A DNA stretch of 64,000 nucleotides from Facklamia sp964471435 (GTDB lineage Bacteria > Bacillota > Bacilli > Lactobacillales > Aerococcaceae). Positions 18,203 through 25,975 of this stretch are shown here, in pieces. Each line of letters begins with the position of its first letter. Position 1 is the stretch's first letter. Location of the stretch: contig CAYYGA010000001.1 of NCBI GenBank assembly GCA_964471435.1, forward strand, positions 62,001-126,000, written 5' to 3'. The notes under the pieces were generated by a model that saw nothing but the letters and a program-made list of their open reading frames with translations, was not told the DNA's origin and searched no databases. The position numbers were made by a program, and so were the translations under genes.

Positions 18203-18832
18203 TTATTTAGAATCAAATACACGAATAGCTTCTCGAATTTCTTCACGTATTTCGCTCATCTCACCATCTAAAAGAAAAGCAGCTTCAGAAGCTCTTTGTA
18301 GTCTTAATAATGTCTCTTCAGGATACTCACCGTCGTACTTATAATTTAAAGAATGCTCAATTGTTGCCCAAAAGTTCATCGCCAGCGTTCTAATTTGAAC
18401 TTCTACAATTACGATTGTTTCTCCGTATGCTCTTTGCACAGGGTATTCAATTACCATATGATAGGATCGATATCCACTGGGCTTATGATTTTTTATATAA
18501 TCTCTGATTAATAAGACTTTAAAGTCGTGTCGTTGTTTTAAAATCTCGGCCACTTCATAAATATCTTCTACAAATTGACACATGATACGTACTCCTGCGA
18601 TATCTTGTACTCCAATCAGCATATCTTCCGGTTCTATTTTACGTACCATCATTTTTTCTAAAATGCTTTCTTTAGTTTTTACCCGTCCTGTAACAAATTC
18701 AATCGGAGCATGAAGATTTTGATCATGATATTCTTTACGAATACTTTTCAACTTCACTTTTAACTCCTCAACTGCCTGGCCGTAAGGAGCTAAAAACAAA
18801 TTCCAATCTTCAATAAATCCATCATCTATCAT
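18203..18832 (-). CDS. relQ: GTP pyrophosphokinase, small alarmone synthetase RelQ
   Basis: A 209-residue RelQ-type small synthetase that makes (p)ppGpp from ATP and GTP or GDP under envelope or starvation stress. It has only the synthetase domain: GRVKTKESI near residue 48, DIAGVRIMCQF near residue 77, the SYH motif (GYRSYHMVIEYPV), and VEVQIRTLAMNFWATIEH. No hydrolase or regulatory domains are present. It leads the relQ-nadK-rlu-mgtE operon and diverges from the CYTH gene, matching Bacillus yjbM/yjbK. Confidence 0.96.
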   Translation of the reverse strand: MIDDGFIEDWNLFLAPYGQAVEELKVKLKSIRKEYHDQNLHAPIEFVTGRVKTKESILEKMMVRKIEPEDMLIGVQDIAGVRIMCQFVEDIYEVAEILKQRHDFKVLLIRDYIKNHKPSGYRSYHMVIEYPVQRAYGETIVIVEVQIRTLAMNFWATIEHSLNYKYDGEYPEETLLRLQRASEAAFLLDGEMSEIREEIREAIRVFDSK

Positions 18833-18994
18833 TTTGAATCACCTCGCCAATTGAAGATTCTTTTTTCACAAATACTATTGTAGCATAAACCCTAAAGCTT
18901 TCGCATGATTTTCAGCTGCTTTCTATTTGATAAACTGCTTTATTTCATGCATGATAATCCCGGACCGTATCACACCTACCAGAAAGGACCTATC

Positions 18995-19597
18995 ATGTGT
19001 AAACAATTAGAAATTGAGTTAAATACGCTGCTGGATTATAAAAATTTTAATTTATTGTTTGACTATTTCCAACTAGGAAATCAGTCGCCACTGCTCCAGT
19101 ATAATTACTATTATGATACCAAAAATCAAGCCTTAAAAAATATTAAAACAGGTTTTCGCTTAAGAACTGCTCAATCAGATTACTCTTCCAAAAAATGGGA
19201 AAGTCAATGGACTTTAAAGCAGATAATCGATGCCCATCATTCTTATGAGTACCATGAACCTTTAGATGAGGTAATTTTAGAAGCCCCTGCTGCTTTCTCT
19301 TCGTCTTTAATTAAGGAAGCGGGGTTACTTAATTTTCTTGCCGGCCATCATATCCATCCGGATGAATTTTTCCTCCTTACTTATTACCAAACTCAACGTT
19401 GGCTGATTCCTGATAAAGTTGGAGAATTTTCTTTAGATGCTACGCTTTATCCTAATGGAAAGATAGATTATGAATTAGAGTTGGAAACAAATAATTTAGA
19501 AAAAGCTCAAGCCTATCTAAAAAAATTACTGAACGATCACGGCATCTTTTTTCAACAAGCGGATAATAAACTGAAACGTGCTTTAAAAAACTACTAA
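18995..19597 (+). CDS. CYTH domain protein (YjbK family)
   Basis: A 200-residue CYTH/triphosphate tunnel metalloenzyme protein of the YjbK group, probably acting on inorganic or organic triphosphates. The opening ExExK motif is altered: QLEIELN has Asn where Lys is usual. Downstream tunnel residues are seen in GFRLRTA and WTLKQ. The start at 18995 has AAAGGA six bases upstream; the open frame before it begins at 18905 without a site. It is divergent from relQ. Confidence 0.87.
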   Translation: MCKQLEIELNTLLDYKNFNLLFDYFQLGNQSPLLQYNYYYDTKNQALKNIKTGFRLRTAQSDYSSKKWESQWTLKQIIDAHHSYEYHEPLDEVILEAPAAFSSSLIKEAGLLNFLAGHHIHPDEFFLLTYYQTQRWLIPDKVGEFSLDATLYPNGKIDYELELETNNLEKAQAYLKKLLNDHGIFFQQADNKLKRALKNY

Positions 19598-19724
19598 CAG
19601 TAGACAAGTTAGGTTCATTCATGATAGGATTGATTCTTGTAAGGTATTTATAAAACGGCCGAGCGTATTATTTCTACTACTATTTCTGTTTATGGTAGTA
19701 TTTACATATAGGAGGGGGATAGTA

Positions 19725-20429
19725 ATGGGAGACTATTTAATCGATTACCAGGTCAATGGGAAGAAAAAATTATTTGAATTCTTTCTCTTTGTGAACCCGT
19801 TAGGCCGCAAATGTTACTATTCCGAACAAGAAATTGCAAAAGCAACGGAAATAATTGCTTCTAGAATCGATGTCAACGTCTTATGTATTCATAATGAAAT
19901 TATTTTGAATGACTTCATCCGACAATTAGGTATTCAAGAGATTCGTTTATCTAAACGAAATGAAATTTACCGTAAAATGTATCTTTCATCTTTAGCTTTT
20001 AAAGCAGCTACCTTACAAGGTAAGCGTAAAGCTCATTTTTTCTTATCAAAGATGCAGGAATTTGTCCAAGATCATTTAAAAGAACTGTCCTTTGATGATG
20101 TTGTAAGACTTGCGGAAGAAGCAAATTTAGAAGTTGATATGTTTGTCAGTGATTTTAAATCAGATTTTGTTCGGGAACTTTATTTAAAAGATTTAAAAAT
20201 AGCCAATAGTATGAACGTAGAACGAACTCCCAGTTTAGTTATATTTGACAGCGTAAATGATCAAGCAGGGGTTATCATTGAGGGCCCTTTTACTTACTTG
20301 ACTATCTTAGAAAATTTAGACGAATTAATGGAAAGTGCTTATAATGCCATCAGTGAAACACCACTCGACCGACATGCTGCCAGTTTAATCATGCTGCCGG
20401 AGAAAAAACAAAATATCAGCAAAATCTAA
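19725..20429 (+). CDS. spxH: SpxH-like DsbA-family adaptor protein
   Basis: A 234-residue thioredoxin-fold protein of the YjbH/SpxH family, which delivers Spx to ClpXP. The start at 19725 is set by AGGAGGGGG upstream. The family segment FVNPLxxxC is present near residue 22, but the first Cys of the usual CxxC is Gly (LGRKCY), so no redox pair remains. Spx itself is encoded at 57244-57642. Gene order near relQ and CYTH matches B. subtilis yjbH-yjbK-yjbM. Confidence 0.85.
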   Translation: MGDYLIDYQVNGKKKLFEFFLFVNPLGRKCYYSEQEIAKATEIIASRIDVNVLCIHNEIILNDFIRQLGIQEIRLSKRNEIYRKMYLSSLAFKAATLQGKRKAHFFLSKMQEFVQDHLKELSFDDVVRLAEEANLEVDMFVSDFKSDFVRELYLKDLKIANSMNVERTPSLVIFDSVNDQAGVIIEGPFTYLTILENLDELMESAYNAISETPLDRHAASLIMLPEKKQNISKI

Positions 20430-20456
20430 ACTCAGTTAAAATGAATTTGAAGATAA

Positions 20457-20487
20457 AAACTGCCTCCTTTTTATAGGAGACAGTTTC
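20457..20487. terminator. Bidirectional terminator between spxH and the ABC exporter
   Basis: AAACTG-C-CTCC pairs with GGAG-A-CAGTTT (one mismatch) around an 8-base loop, with T-runs on both strands. Genes converge here. Confidence 0.8.
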
Positions 20488-20504
20488 TTTTTGTTTATAA
20501 TTTT

Positions 20505-22298
20505 TTATTGCCGGGAAAATTGACTGTGGTATAAATCATGGTAAAATCCACCGGCTGCTAATAATTCTTCGTGATTACCTTGTTCGATTATTTCTCCTTC
20601 ATTCATTACCAGGATTTTATCAGCATCTTGAATGGTCGAAAGACGATGGGCAATTACAAAAGAAGTTCTTCCTTGCATTAAAGTACCCATGGCAGTTTGA
20701 ATTAATTTTTCCAAACGTGTATCTACTGAAGAAGTTGCTTCATCAAGAATCAATATTTTAGGATCCGCTAATAAAGCTCTGGCAATAGTTAACAGTTGCT
20801 TTTGTCCTAAAGATATATTGGATGATTCCTCATTCATTCTCATATCATAACCACCAGGCAATGTTCGAATAAAGTGATCAACATTGGCTGCTTTAGCGGC
20901 CGCAACTATTTCTTCATCTGTCGCATTCAAATTTCCAAAACGCAGATTTTCCTTAATACTTCCTTCAAACAGCCAGGCATCTTGTAGAACCATCCCAAAC
21001 TGCTGACGGTAGTCGTCCCGTGGTAAATCCTTAATGTTTACTCCATCTACTTTTATCGCTCCATCGGACACTTCATAAAAACGCATGAGGAGGTTAATCA
21101 TTGTTGTTTTACCAGCTCCGGTTGGTCCTACAATCGCTATCATTTCTCCCGGTTTAACATCCACACTAAAATGACGAATCAAGGGTTTTTCCGGCGAATA
21201 AGCAAAGGATACATCTTCAAACTGTACCCGGCCTGTTAATGTATTATCTAAAGATCTAGTGGCCGTATTAGGTTCTTCTTCATGATCCAGCACATCAATA
21301 ATCCGGTTCATCGCAGCTATAGCAGCCTGTATTGGCCCTGTAAGCTGAGTAATCATTTGAATCGGCTGGTTAACCTGCCAGACATACTGAGTAAATGCCT
21401 GCAGATTTCCAATAGTTAATCTTCCTGTGATTGTTTTAACTCCTCCAAAAACAGCAATTGCTAAGTAAGCCAGATGCGAGACTGCTGCTACTAAGGGCTG
21501 CAGCACTGCAGCGGAGAAATTCGCTTTAAACCCTACTTCGCTTAACTGATCCGTAATCTTATAAAAAGCCTCCATCGACTGTTCTTCACGGCCAAACAAT
21601 TTCGTTATATTGAAAGCTGAAAAAGCTTCTTGAATATATCCATTCATTTGTCCTAATGCATGGGCTTGCTGGTTAAAATACTGTTGAGACATTCGAACAA
21701 TGAGCTGCGCTACTATAAATGAGATCGGCATTGAAATTAACAGAATAAAAGCCAACTGCCAATCCAATATCAACATCATCACAATTGCAAATACTATCTG
21801 CAACACTGCCATAACTAACTGTAAAAAGCTTTGTTGTAAAGCATTGGAAAGTGATTCAATATCAGAAGTAAGGCGACCTAACATATCACCAAACTGGTTA
21901 CGGTCAAAATAAGAGACCGGTAACCGATTAATTTTATTAATCATATCGACTCTTAAATCCCGTATCCCATTTTGAACTGCATTGGTCATAAAGTAATTAG
22001 AACCATAGTTAGTCAGTTGTACAATCATTCCCCGTATAAAATATATAAATAAAATACGCAATAAATAAGCATAGTTAAAACTTGCACCCTCAACTCCTCT
22101 GGATATATCAAGAACATTACGGGTGATTTCTGTAATTGCCAACCCTAAAATATAGGGTTCCACTACTGTTGCCAGAGCATTGATTAATAATAAAACCAGC
22201 GTTATAATCACCGCCAGGCGGTAGGGATGGATGTATTGCCATAATTTTAATAAATTTTCAGAAGAATGCTTGTTCATCACTTTAGTAGTTAACTGCAT
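20505..22298 (-). CDS. ABC exporter half-transporter, catalytic NBD subunit (LmrD/BmrD type)
   Basis: A 597-residue half-transporter: six membrane helices (about 25-330) then an ATPase domain. Walker A GPTGAGKTTM is near residue 395, Walker B ILILDEATSS keeps the catalytic Glu, and the switch His is in IAHRLST. The signature reads ISLGQ instead of LSGGQ. Its ATG is one base after the stop of the partner gene. In heterodimeric exporters one ATP site is degenerate and this subunit supplies the functional Walker B. Probably a drug or peptide exporter; substrate unknown. Confidence 0.93.
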   Translation of the reverse strand: MQLTTKVMNKHSSENLLKLWQYIHPYRLAVIITLVLLLINALATVVEPYILGLAITEITRNVLDISRGVEGASFNYAYLLRILFIYFIRGMIVQLTNYGSNYFMTNAVQNGIRDLRVDMINKINRLPVSYFDRNQFGDMLGRLTSDIESLSNALQQSFLQLVMAVLQIVFAIVMMLILDWQLAFILLISMPISFIVAQLIVRMSQQYFNQQAHALGQMNGYIQEAFSAFNITKLFGREEQSMEAFYKITDQLSEVGFKANFSAAVLQPLVAAVSHLAYLAIAVFGGVKTITGRLTIGNLQAFTQYVWQVNQPIQMITQLTGPIQAAIAAMNRIIDVLDHEEEPNTATRSLDNTLTGRVQFEDVSFAYSPEKPLIRHFSVDVKPGEMIAIVGPTGAGKTTMINLLMRFYEVSDGAIKVDGVNIKDLPRDDYRQQFGMVLQDAWLFEGSIKENLRFGNLNATDEEIVAAAKAANVDHFIRTLPGGYDMRMNEESSNISLGQKQLLTIARALLADPKILILDEATSSVDTRLEKLIQTAMGTLMQGRTSFVIAHRLSTIQDADKILVMNEGEIIEQGNHEELLAAGGFYHDLYHSQFSRQ

Positions 22299-22299
22299 C

Positions 22300-24048
22300 T
22301 TATCCCTCCTCCCCTGATAAAGAATTATTTTTCATTTGTGACTCAGCAATCTCTTGATAAAGTCGATTGTTGGCCATTAATTCTTTGTGTGTACCACAGC
22401 CGTTAATTTTACCTTCATCTAAAACATATATCTGATCCGCATTTATAATGGAAGAGATTCTTTGAGCGACTACAATCACTGCAGCCTTTTTAGTGACTAC
22501 TCTTAAACGTCTCCTCAACTCAGCATCTGTCTTGTAGTCTAAAGCAGAAAAAGAATCATCGAACACGTAAATAGAAGGTTCTTTTACAATGGCACGGGCA
22601 ATTGATAAGCGTTGCTTCTGTCCACCTGACAGATTACTACCTCCTTCTGATAGAAAGGCTTCATAACCTTCTGTGTTTTTATTAATGAATTCCTTAGCCT
22701 GCGCTATATCAACTGCTTGATCCAACTCTTCATCTACAGCATCTTCACGGCCATACCGTAAATTATGTCCAATCGTTCCCGTAAAAAGCAAAGCTTTTTG
22801 AGGAATAAAACCAATTTTTTCTCTCAAAGCTTTCAAGTTATACTCCCTAACATCTACTCCGTCTACTAAAATCCTGCCCAGAGTTACATCGAAAAAGCGT
22901 GGAATCAACTGAACAAGAGTAGATTTACCAGACCCGGTGGAACCGATAAAAGCAATAATTTCTCCGGGCTTGGCTTTAAAATTAATGTTATGTAAGGCCG
23001 GACTTTCAGTTATATCTTCTCCGGGATAAGCAAATGTGACATTTTCAAACTCTAAGTATCCCTGCGTCTGTGTAGATGCGATACCTTGAGGATTAGGATC
23101 AATCGAAAGGTCAATTTCAACTATTTCTTTGATCCTTAAAGCGGAAACAGCTGTACGCGGATACATCATAAATAACTGGGAAAATAATAAAAATGCAAAG
23201 AGCGCATGAAAAATATATTCAACAAAGGCAATCAATGTGCCAACTTGCATCCTGCCGGCTCCTAAAGGTTCTAAGGAAAACCAGACAACTAACACCGTCG
23301 TCCATAAGAGGATGTGATAAAAAAGCGGAGTGGCTAAGCCCATTAACTTGAAGAGGCGGCGGGAAAAACCAGCATAAGCTTCACTTTCTTTAGTAAATCG
23401 AATAGTTTGGTAATCTTCTCTTGCAAAGGCCCGAATTACCCGCAGGCCTGTTAAATTTTCACGTGCCAGGTGATTGATTCGGTCAAGAGAGAGCTGCTGG
23501 TTTTCCGAAATCGGTTTGGACCGACTGGCAATTATGTAAATTACAAGCCCTAAAAGAGGTAGAGCTAATATCATCACCCAAGCCAAGCTAGGACTGGTAA
23601 TAAGAATCATTACTATTGATCCTATAAACATTAAAGGTGTATTAACTCCCAGCCGAAGAGCCATTTCAGTAAACTGCATCAAAATAAAAGCGTCATTGGA
23701 CAAGCGGTTAACCAATGAAGCGACCCCTATTTTTTCATATTCTTGATGCGAGAATAACTGTGTCCGGGCAAATAAATCATTACGTAACTCTTTTACCATC
23801 TTAGTAGTTAATTTTGCAGATGAATAAGCCAGCAGTACACGTCCGGCCGCACCGAATACAATTAGTAAAAACATTATAAATCCATAACGATACAATAAAC
23901 TATAATCAGCCGGTATAATAGCACGGTCAATCATCCAAGCCAAAATCGTCGGCAGACCGAGATTTAGAGCCATAAAAAAGAAACCGCCTAAAATATTCAT
24001 CATCAATAGTATAGGATGGTTTTTAAGATAGGATCCTATAAGTTTCAT
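22300..24048 (-). CDS. ABC exporter half-transporter, degenerate NBD subunit (LmrC/BmrC type)
   Basis: A 582-residue half-transporter with six N-terminal helices and a C-terminal ATPase. Walker A is GSTGSGKSTL and the signature is a canonical LSGGQ, but the catalytic Glu after Walker B is Asp (VFDDSFSALD) and the switch His is Gln (VVAQRIS). This matches the known asymmetry of LmrCD/BmrCD-type heterodimers. The start at 24048 has GAGGAGG six bases before it; a TTG 15 bases upstream lies within that site. Its 5' flank runs into the N gap. Confidence 0.93.
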   Translation of the reverse strand: MKLIGSYLKNHPILLMMNILGGFFFMALNLGLPTILAWMIDRAIIPADYSLLYRYGFIMFLLIVFGAAGRVLLAYSSAKLTTKMVKELRNDLFARTQLFSHQEYEKIGVASLVNRLSNDAFILMQFTEMALRLGVNTPLMFIGSIVMILITSPSLAWVMILALPLLGLVIYIIASRSKPISENQQLSLDRINHLARENLTGLRVIRAFAREDYQTIRFTKESEAYAGFSRRLFKLMGLATPLFYHILLWTTVLVVWFSLEPLGAGRMQVGTLIAFVEYIFHALFAFLLFSQLFMMYPRTAVSALRIKEIVEIDLSIDPNPQGIASTQTQGYLEFENVTFAYPGEDITESPALHNINFKAKPGEIIAFIGSTGSGKSTLVQLIPRFFDVTLGRILVDGVDVREYNLKALREKIGFIPQKALLFTGTIGHNLRYGREDAVDEELDQAVDIAQAKEFINKNTEGYEAFLSEGGSNLSGGQKQRLSIARAIVKEPSIYVFDDSFSALDYKTDAELRRRLRVVTKKAAVIVVAQRISSIINADQIYVLDEGKINGCGTHKELMANNRLYQEIAESQMKNNSLSGEEG

Positions 24049-24083
24049 ATGCTTCCTCCTCAATTTTAAATTTTCAATGTTTT
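24029..24083 (+). repeat. First 55-bp copy flanking the N gap
   Basis: Identical, base for base, to 24184-24238. It holds the first codons and ribosome binding site of the exporter gene. Best read as overlapping contig ends, not as a biological repeat. Confidence 0.9.
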
Positions 24084-24183
24084 NNNNNNNNNNNNNNNNN
24101 NNNNNNNNNNNNNNNNNNNNNNNNNNNNNNNNNNNNNNNNNNNNNNNNNNNNNNNNNNNNNNNNNNNNNNNNNNNNNNNNNNN
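24084..24183. other. Assembly gap of 100 Ns
   Basis: Exactly 100 Ns, the usual placeholder for a gap of unknown size. Both edges carry the same 55 bp in the same orientation, so the true gap may be zero or negative in length. Confidence 0.97.
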
Positions 24184-24238
24184 TAGGATCCTATAAGTTT
24201 CATATGCTTCCTCCTCAATTTTAAATTTTCAATGTTTT
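24184..24238 (+). repeat. Second 55-bp copy flanking the N gap
   Basis: Same sequence as 24029-24083. If the two contigs overlap, this copy is redundant and the region between the exporter gene and rplT is only a few tens of bases longer than one copy. Confidence 0.9.
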
Positions 24239-24249
24239 ATTTTAACCAT

Positions 24250-24278
24250 AAAAAAAGGGAGATTCATCTGAATCTCCT
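24250..24278 (-). terminator. Terminator of infC-rpmI-rplT
   Basis: An 8-bp perfect stem (24258-24265 with 24270-24277) with a 4-base loop; on the minus strand it is followed by CTTTTTTT. It lies just past the rplT stop. Confidence 0.85.
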
Positions 24279-24294
24279 GTTTAATCTTAAATTT

Positions 24295-24651
24295 TTAAGC
24301 TAAAGCTTCTTTAGCTCGATCAACTAATGCAGTAAAAGCTGCTGAATCATTTACTGCAATGTCAGCTAACATTTTACGGTTCATTTCAATGCCTGCTTTT
24401 TTAAGACCATTCATTAATACAGAATAGCTGATGCCGTTTTGACGTGCTGCTGCATTAATACGTGTAATCCATAGACGACGGAAATTACGCTTTGTTTGAC
24501 GACGGTCACGATAAGCATACATGTATGACTTCATTACTTGCTGCTTAGCGGTCTTAAATAGTTTTGACTTCGCTCCGTAGTAACCTTTAGCTAATTTTAA
24601 TGTACGTTTACGACGTTGACGTGTTACATATCCACCTTTTACGCGTGCCAT
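24295..24651 (-). CDS. rplT: Large ribosomal subunit protein L20 (bL20)
   Basis: A 118-residue L20, of standard length, that binds 23S rRNA early in assembly and in Bacilli also represses its own operon by binding the infC leader. The basic N-terminal tail (MARVKGGYVTRQRRKR) and the RRLWITRINAAAR core are clear. Last gene of infC-rpmI-rplT. Confidence 0.99.
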   Translation of the reverse strand: MARVKGGYVTRQRRKRTLKLAKGYYGAKSKLFKTAKQQVMKSYMYAYRDRRQTKRNFRRLWITRINAAARQNGISYSVLMNGLKKAGIEMNRKMLADIAVNDSAAFTALVDRAKEALA

Positions 24652-24678
24652 ATTTGGTTTCCTCCCTTAATCCGAATG

Positions 24679-24876
24679 TTATAATGTGTCAAGTAATTGT
24701 TTGATACGTTTTTGATCTGATGGGTGAACCAAACCTGCTTGACGTAATTGACGACGTTGTTTTTTTGTTTTTCCGTGGAAACGGTGAGAAGTAAATGCAC
24801 GTGAACGTTTTAATTTCCCAGTACCAGTTTTCTTAACACGTTTTGCTAACCCACGGTGAGTTTTTTGTTTTGGCAT
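24679..24876 (-). CDS. rpmI: Large ribosomal subunit protein L35 (bL35)
   Basis: A 65-residue, strongly basic L35. MPKQKTHRGLAKRVKKTGTG at the start and the KKQRRQLR segment are typical. It lies between infC and rplT, the universal order in Bacilli, with a good AGGAGG-type site. Confidence 0.99.
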   Translation of the reverse strand: MPKQKTHRGLAKRVKKTGTGKLKRSRAFTSHRFHGKTKKQRRQLRQAGLVHPSDQKRIKQLLDTL

Positions 24877-24928
24877 TGATTAATCCTCCTATAGAACTTT
24901 TATTCGGTAACTAAATCTTTAGAATATA

Positions 24929-25453
24929 CTAATCATTCGAGTCGCCGTTCACTGGCGCTAAAATGATGAACATACTACGGCCTTCCATTTTAGGTTTGGA
25001 TTCGACTGTAGCCATGTCTTTTGTATCTTCGATAAAATCTTCTAGAACATCCCGCCCTAAATCTTTATGGGTGATAGAACGACCTCTAAATCGGATGCTC
25101 GCTTTCACTTTATCGCCTTTTTCTAAGAATTTGATTGCTTGACGCAATTTAGTCTGATAGTCATGGTCATCAATTGAAGGACTGAGTCGTACTTCTTTTA
25201 AATTGACTACTCGTTGATTTTTGCGCTGTTCTTTTTCTTTCTTTTGTAACTCGTAACGGTATTTGCCGTAGTCCATAATCCGGGCCACCGGTGGTCTAGC
25301 TTGTGGCGATACTAATACTAAGTCTAAGTCAAAAGATTCAGCAATCGTTAAGGCGTCTTCTAGTGATTTAACTCCAATTTGTTCCCCTTGGTCTCCGATT
25401 ACACGCAATTCTTTTGCACGAATATCCCCATTTATCATCAAATCTTTAGCGAT
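24929..25453 (-). CDS. infC: Translation initiation factor IF-3, probable AUC start
   Basis: IF-3 keeps 30S subunits free and rejects wrong start codons. The start is decided by the ribosome binding site: GGAGGTGG lies nine bases before an ATC at 25451-25453, whereas the first ATG (25438) and a TTG (25441) are over 20 bases away. Starting at ATC gives a 174-residue protein whose opening (AKDLMINGDIRAKE) lines up with Bacillus IF-3. Rare start codons are known for infC and serve autocontrol, because IF-3 itself discriminates against them. Central YRYELQKKEKEQRKNQ linker and C-terminal domain are intact. Confidence 0.93.
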   Translation of the reverse strand: MAKDLMINGDIRAKELRVIGDQGEQIGVKSLEDALTIAESFDLDLVLVSPQARPPVARIMDYGKYRYELQKKEKEQRKNQRVVNLKEVRLSPSIDDHDYQTKLRQAIKFLEKGDKVKASIRFRGRSITHKDLGRDVLEDFIEDTKDMATVESKPKMEGRSMFIILAPVNGDSND

Positions 25454-25547
25454 ATGAGTCCACCTCCATAATATTTATGAGTCTCCAAGCCTTCTGCAAT
25501 TCTAGCATCAAGAGAGCTTTTTAGTTTTAATATAAAATTTTACTAAC

Positions 25548-25729
25548 TAAAAAGAAAAAGCCCGTCTTTTTTAGACGCGCCGTTTGTTAATTTCGATACA
25601 AGACAAAAATTTCAAGAAGAGCTACTACTCCACGAAACTAAAGCTGCAGGAAATTATTTGCCCTACACTTAAAATGTGCACGGCGAGAAACGGTTTGTCT
25701 CTACTTGTTTTCTCAACTTTTAAAGTATA
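25548..25729 (-). promoter_or_regulatory. L20-type leader of infC-rpmI-rplT with terminator
   Basis: The 5' leader is long (about 265 bases from the inferred start near 25717 to infC). It contains an intrinsic terminator (CGTCT/AGACG at 25563-25577 followed by GGGCTTTTTC on the minus strand). In Bacilli this position holds the L20 leader, where bound L20 favours the terminator. The leader assignment rests on position and the terminator; the L20-binding mimic was not folded. Confidence 0.65.
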
Positions 25730-25752
25730 TCATATATTGGCTGAAGTTACAA
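25724..25752 (-). promoter_or_regulatory. Promoter of infC-rpmI-rplT
   Basis: On the minus strand TTGTAA (25747-25752) and TATACT (25724-25729) are 17 bases apart. It drives a leader that ends in the infC ribosome binding site. Confidence 0.6.
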
Positions 25753-25902
25753 GAGCTATCTCTCTAAATTTTTTCAGTGGATCTATATCTCTTATCTACT
25801 AGAGACATTAAAGATTGTAGCATGTTATATTTTTTTGTAAAGATAAGATTTTTTATCTTATTATCTCTCCAGATGGGTTGAAAGAATCAGAAAAAAATAA
25901 GC

Positions 25903-25930
25903 TATTGTTTTTTCTAAATGATGCTATAAT
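25903..25930 (+). promoter_or_regulatory. Probable promoter of the serine hydrolase lipoprotein gene
   Basis: An extended -10 element (TGCTATAAT, -10 at 25925-25930) with a weak -35 (TATTGT, 16 bases away) lies 45 bases before the ATG. The 173 bases between it and the infC promoter hold no recognisable feature. Confidence 0.5.
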
Positions 25931-25975
25931 AAATCAGAAATATTAAAAGATAGAAATGACTCGAGGAAAACATTT

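Noticed and set aside
24029..24238. Direct repeat pair read as a mobile element or duplication
   Set aside because: The copies abut a 100-N gap exactly and have assembly-overlap length; no transposase or target duplication is present.
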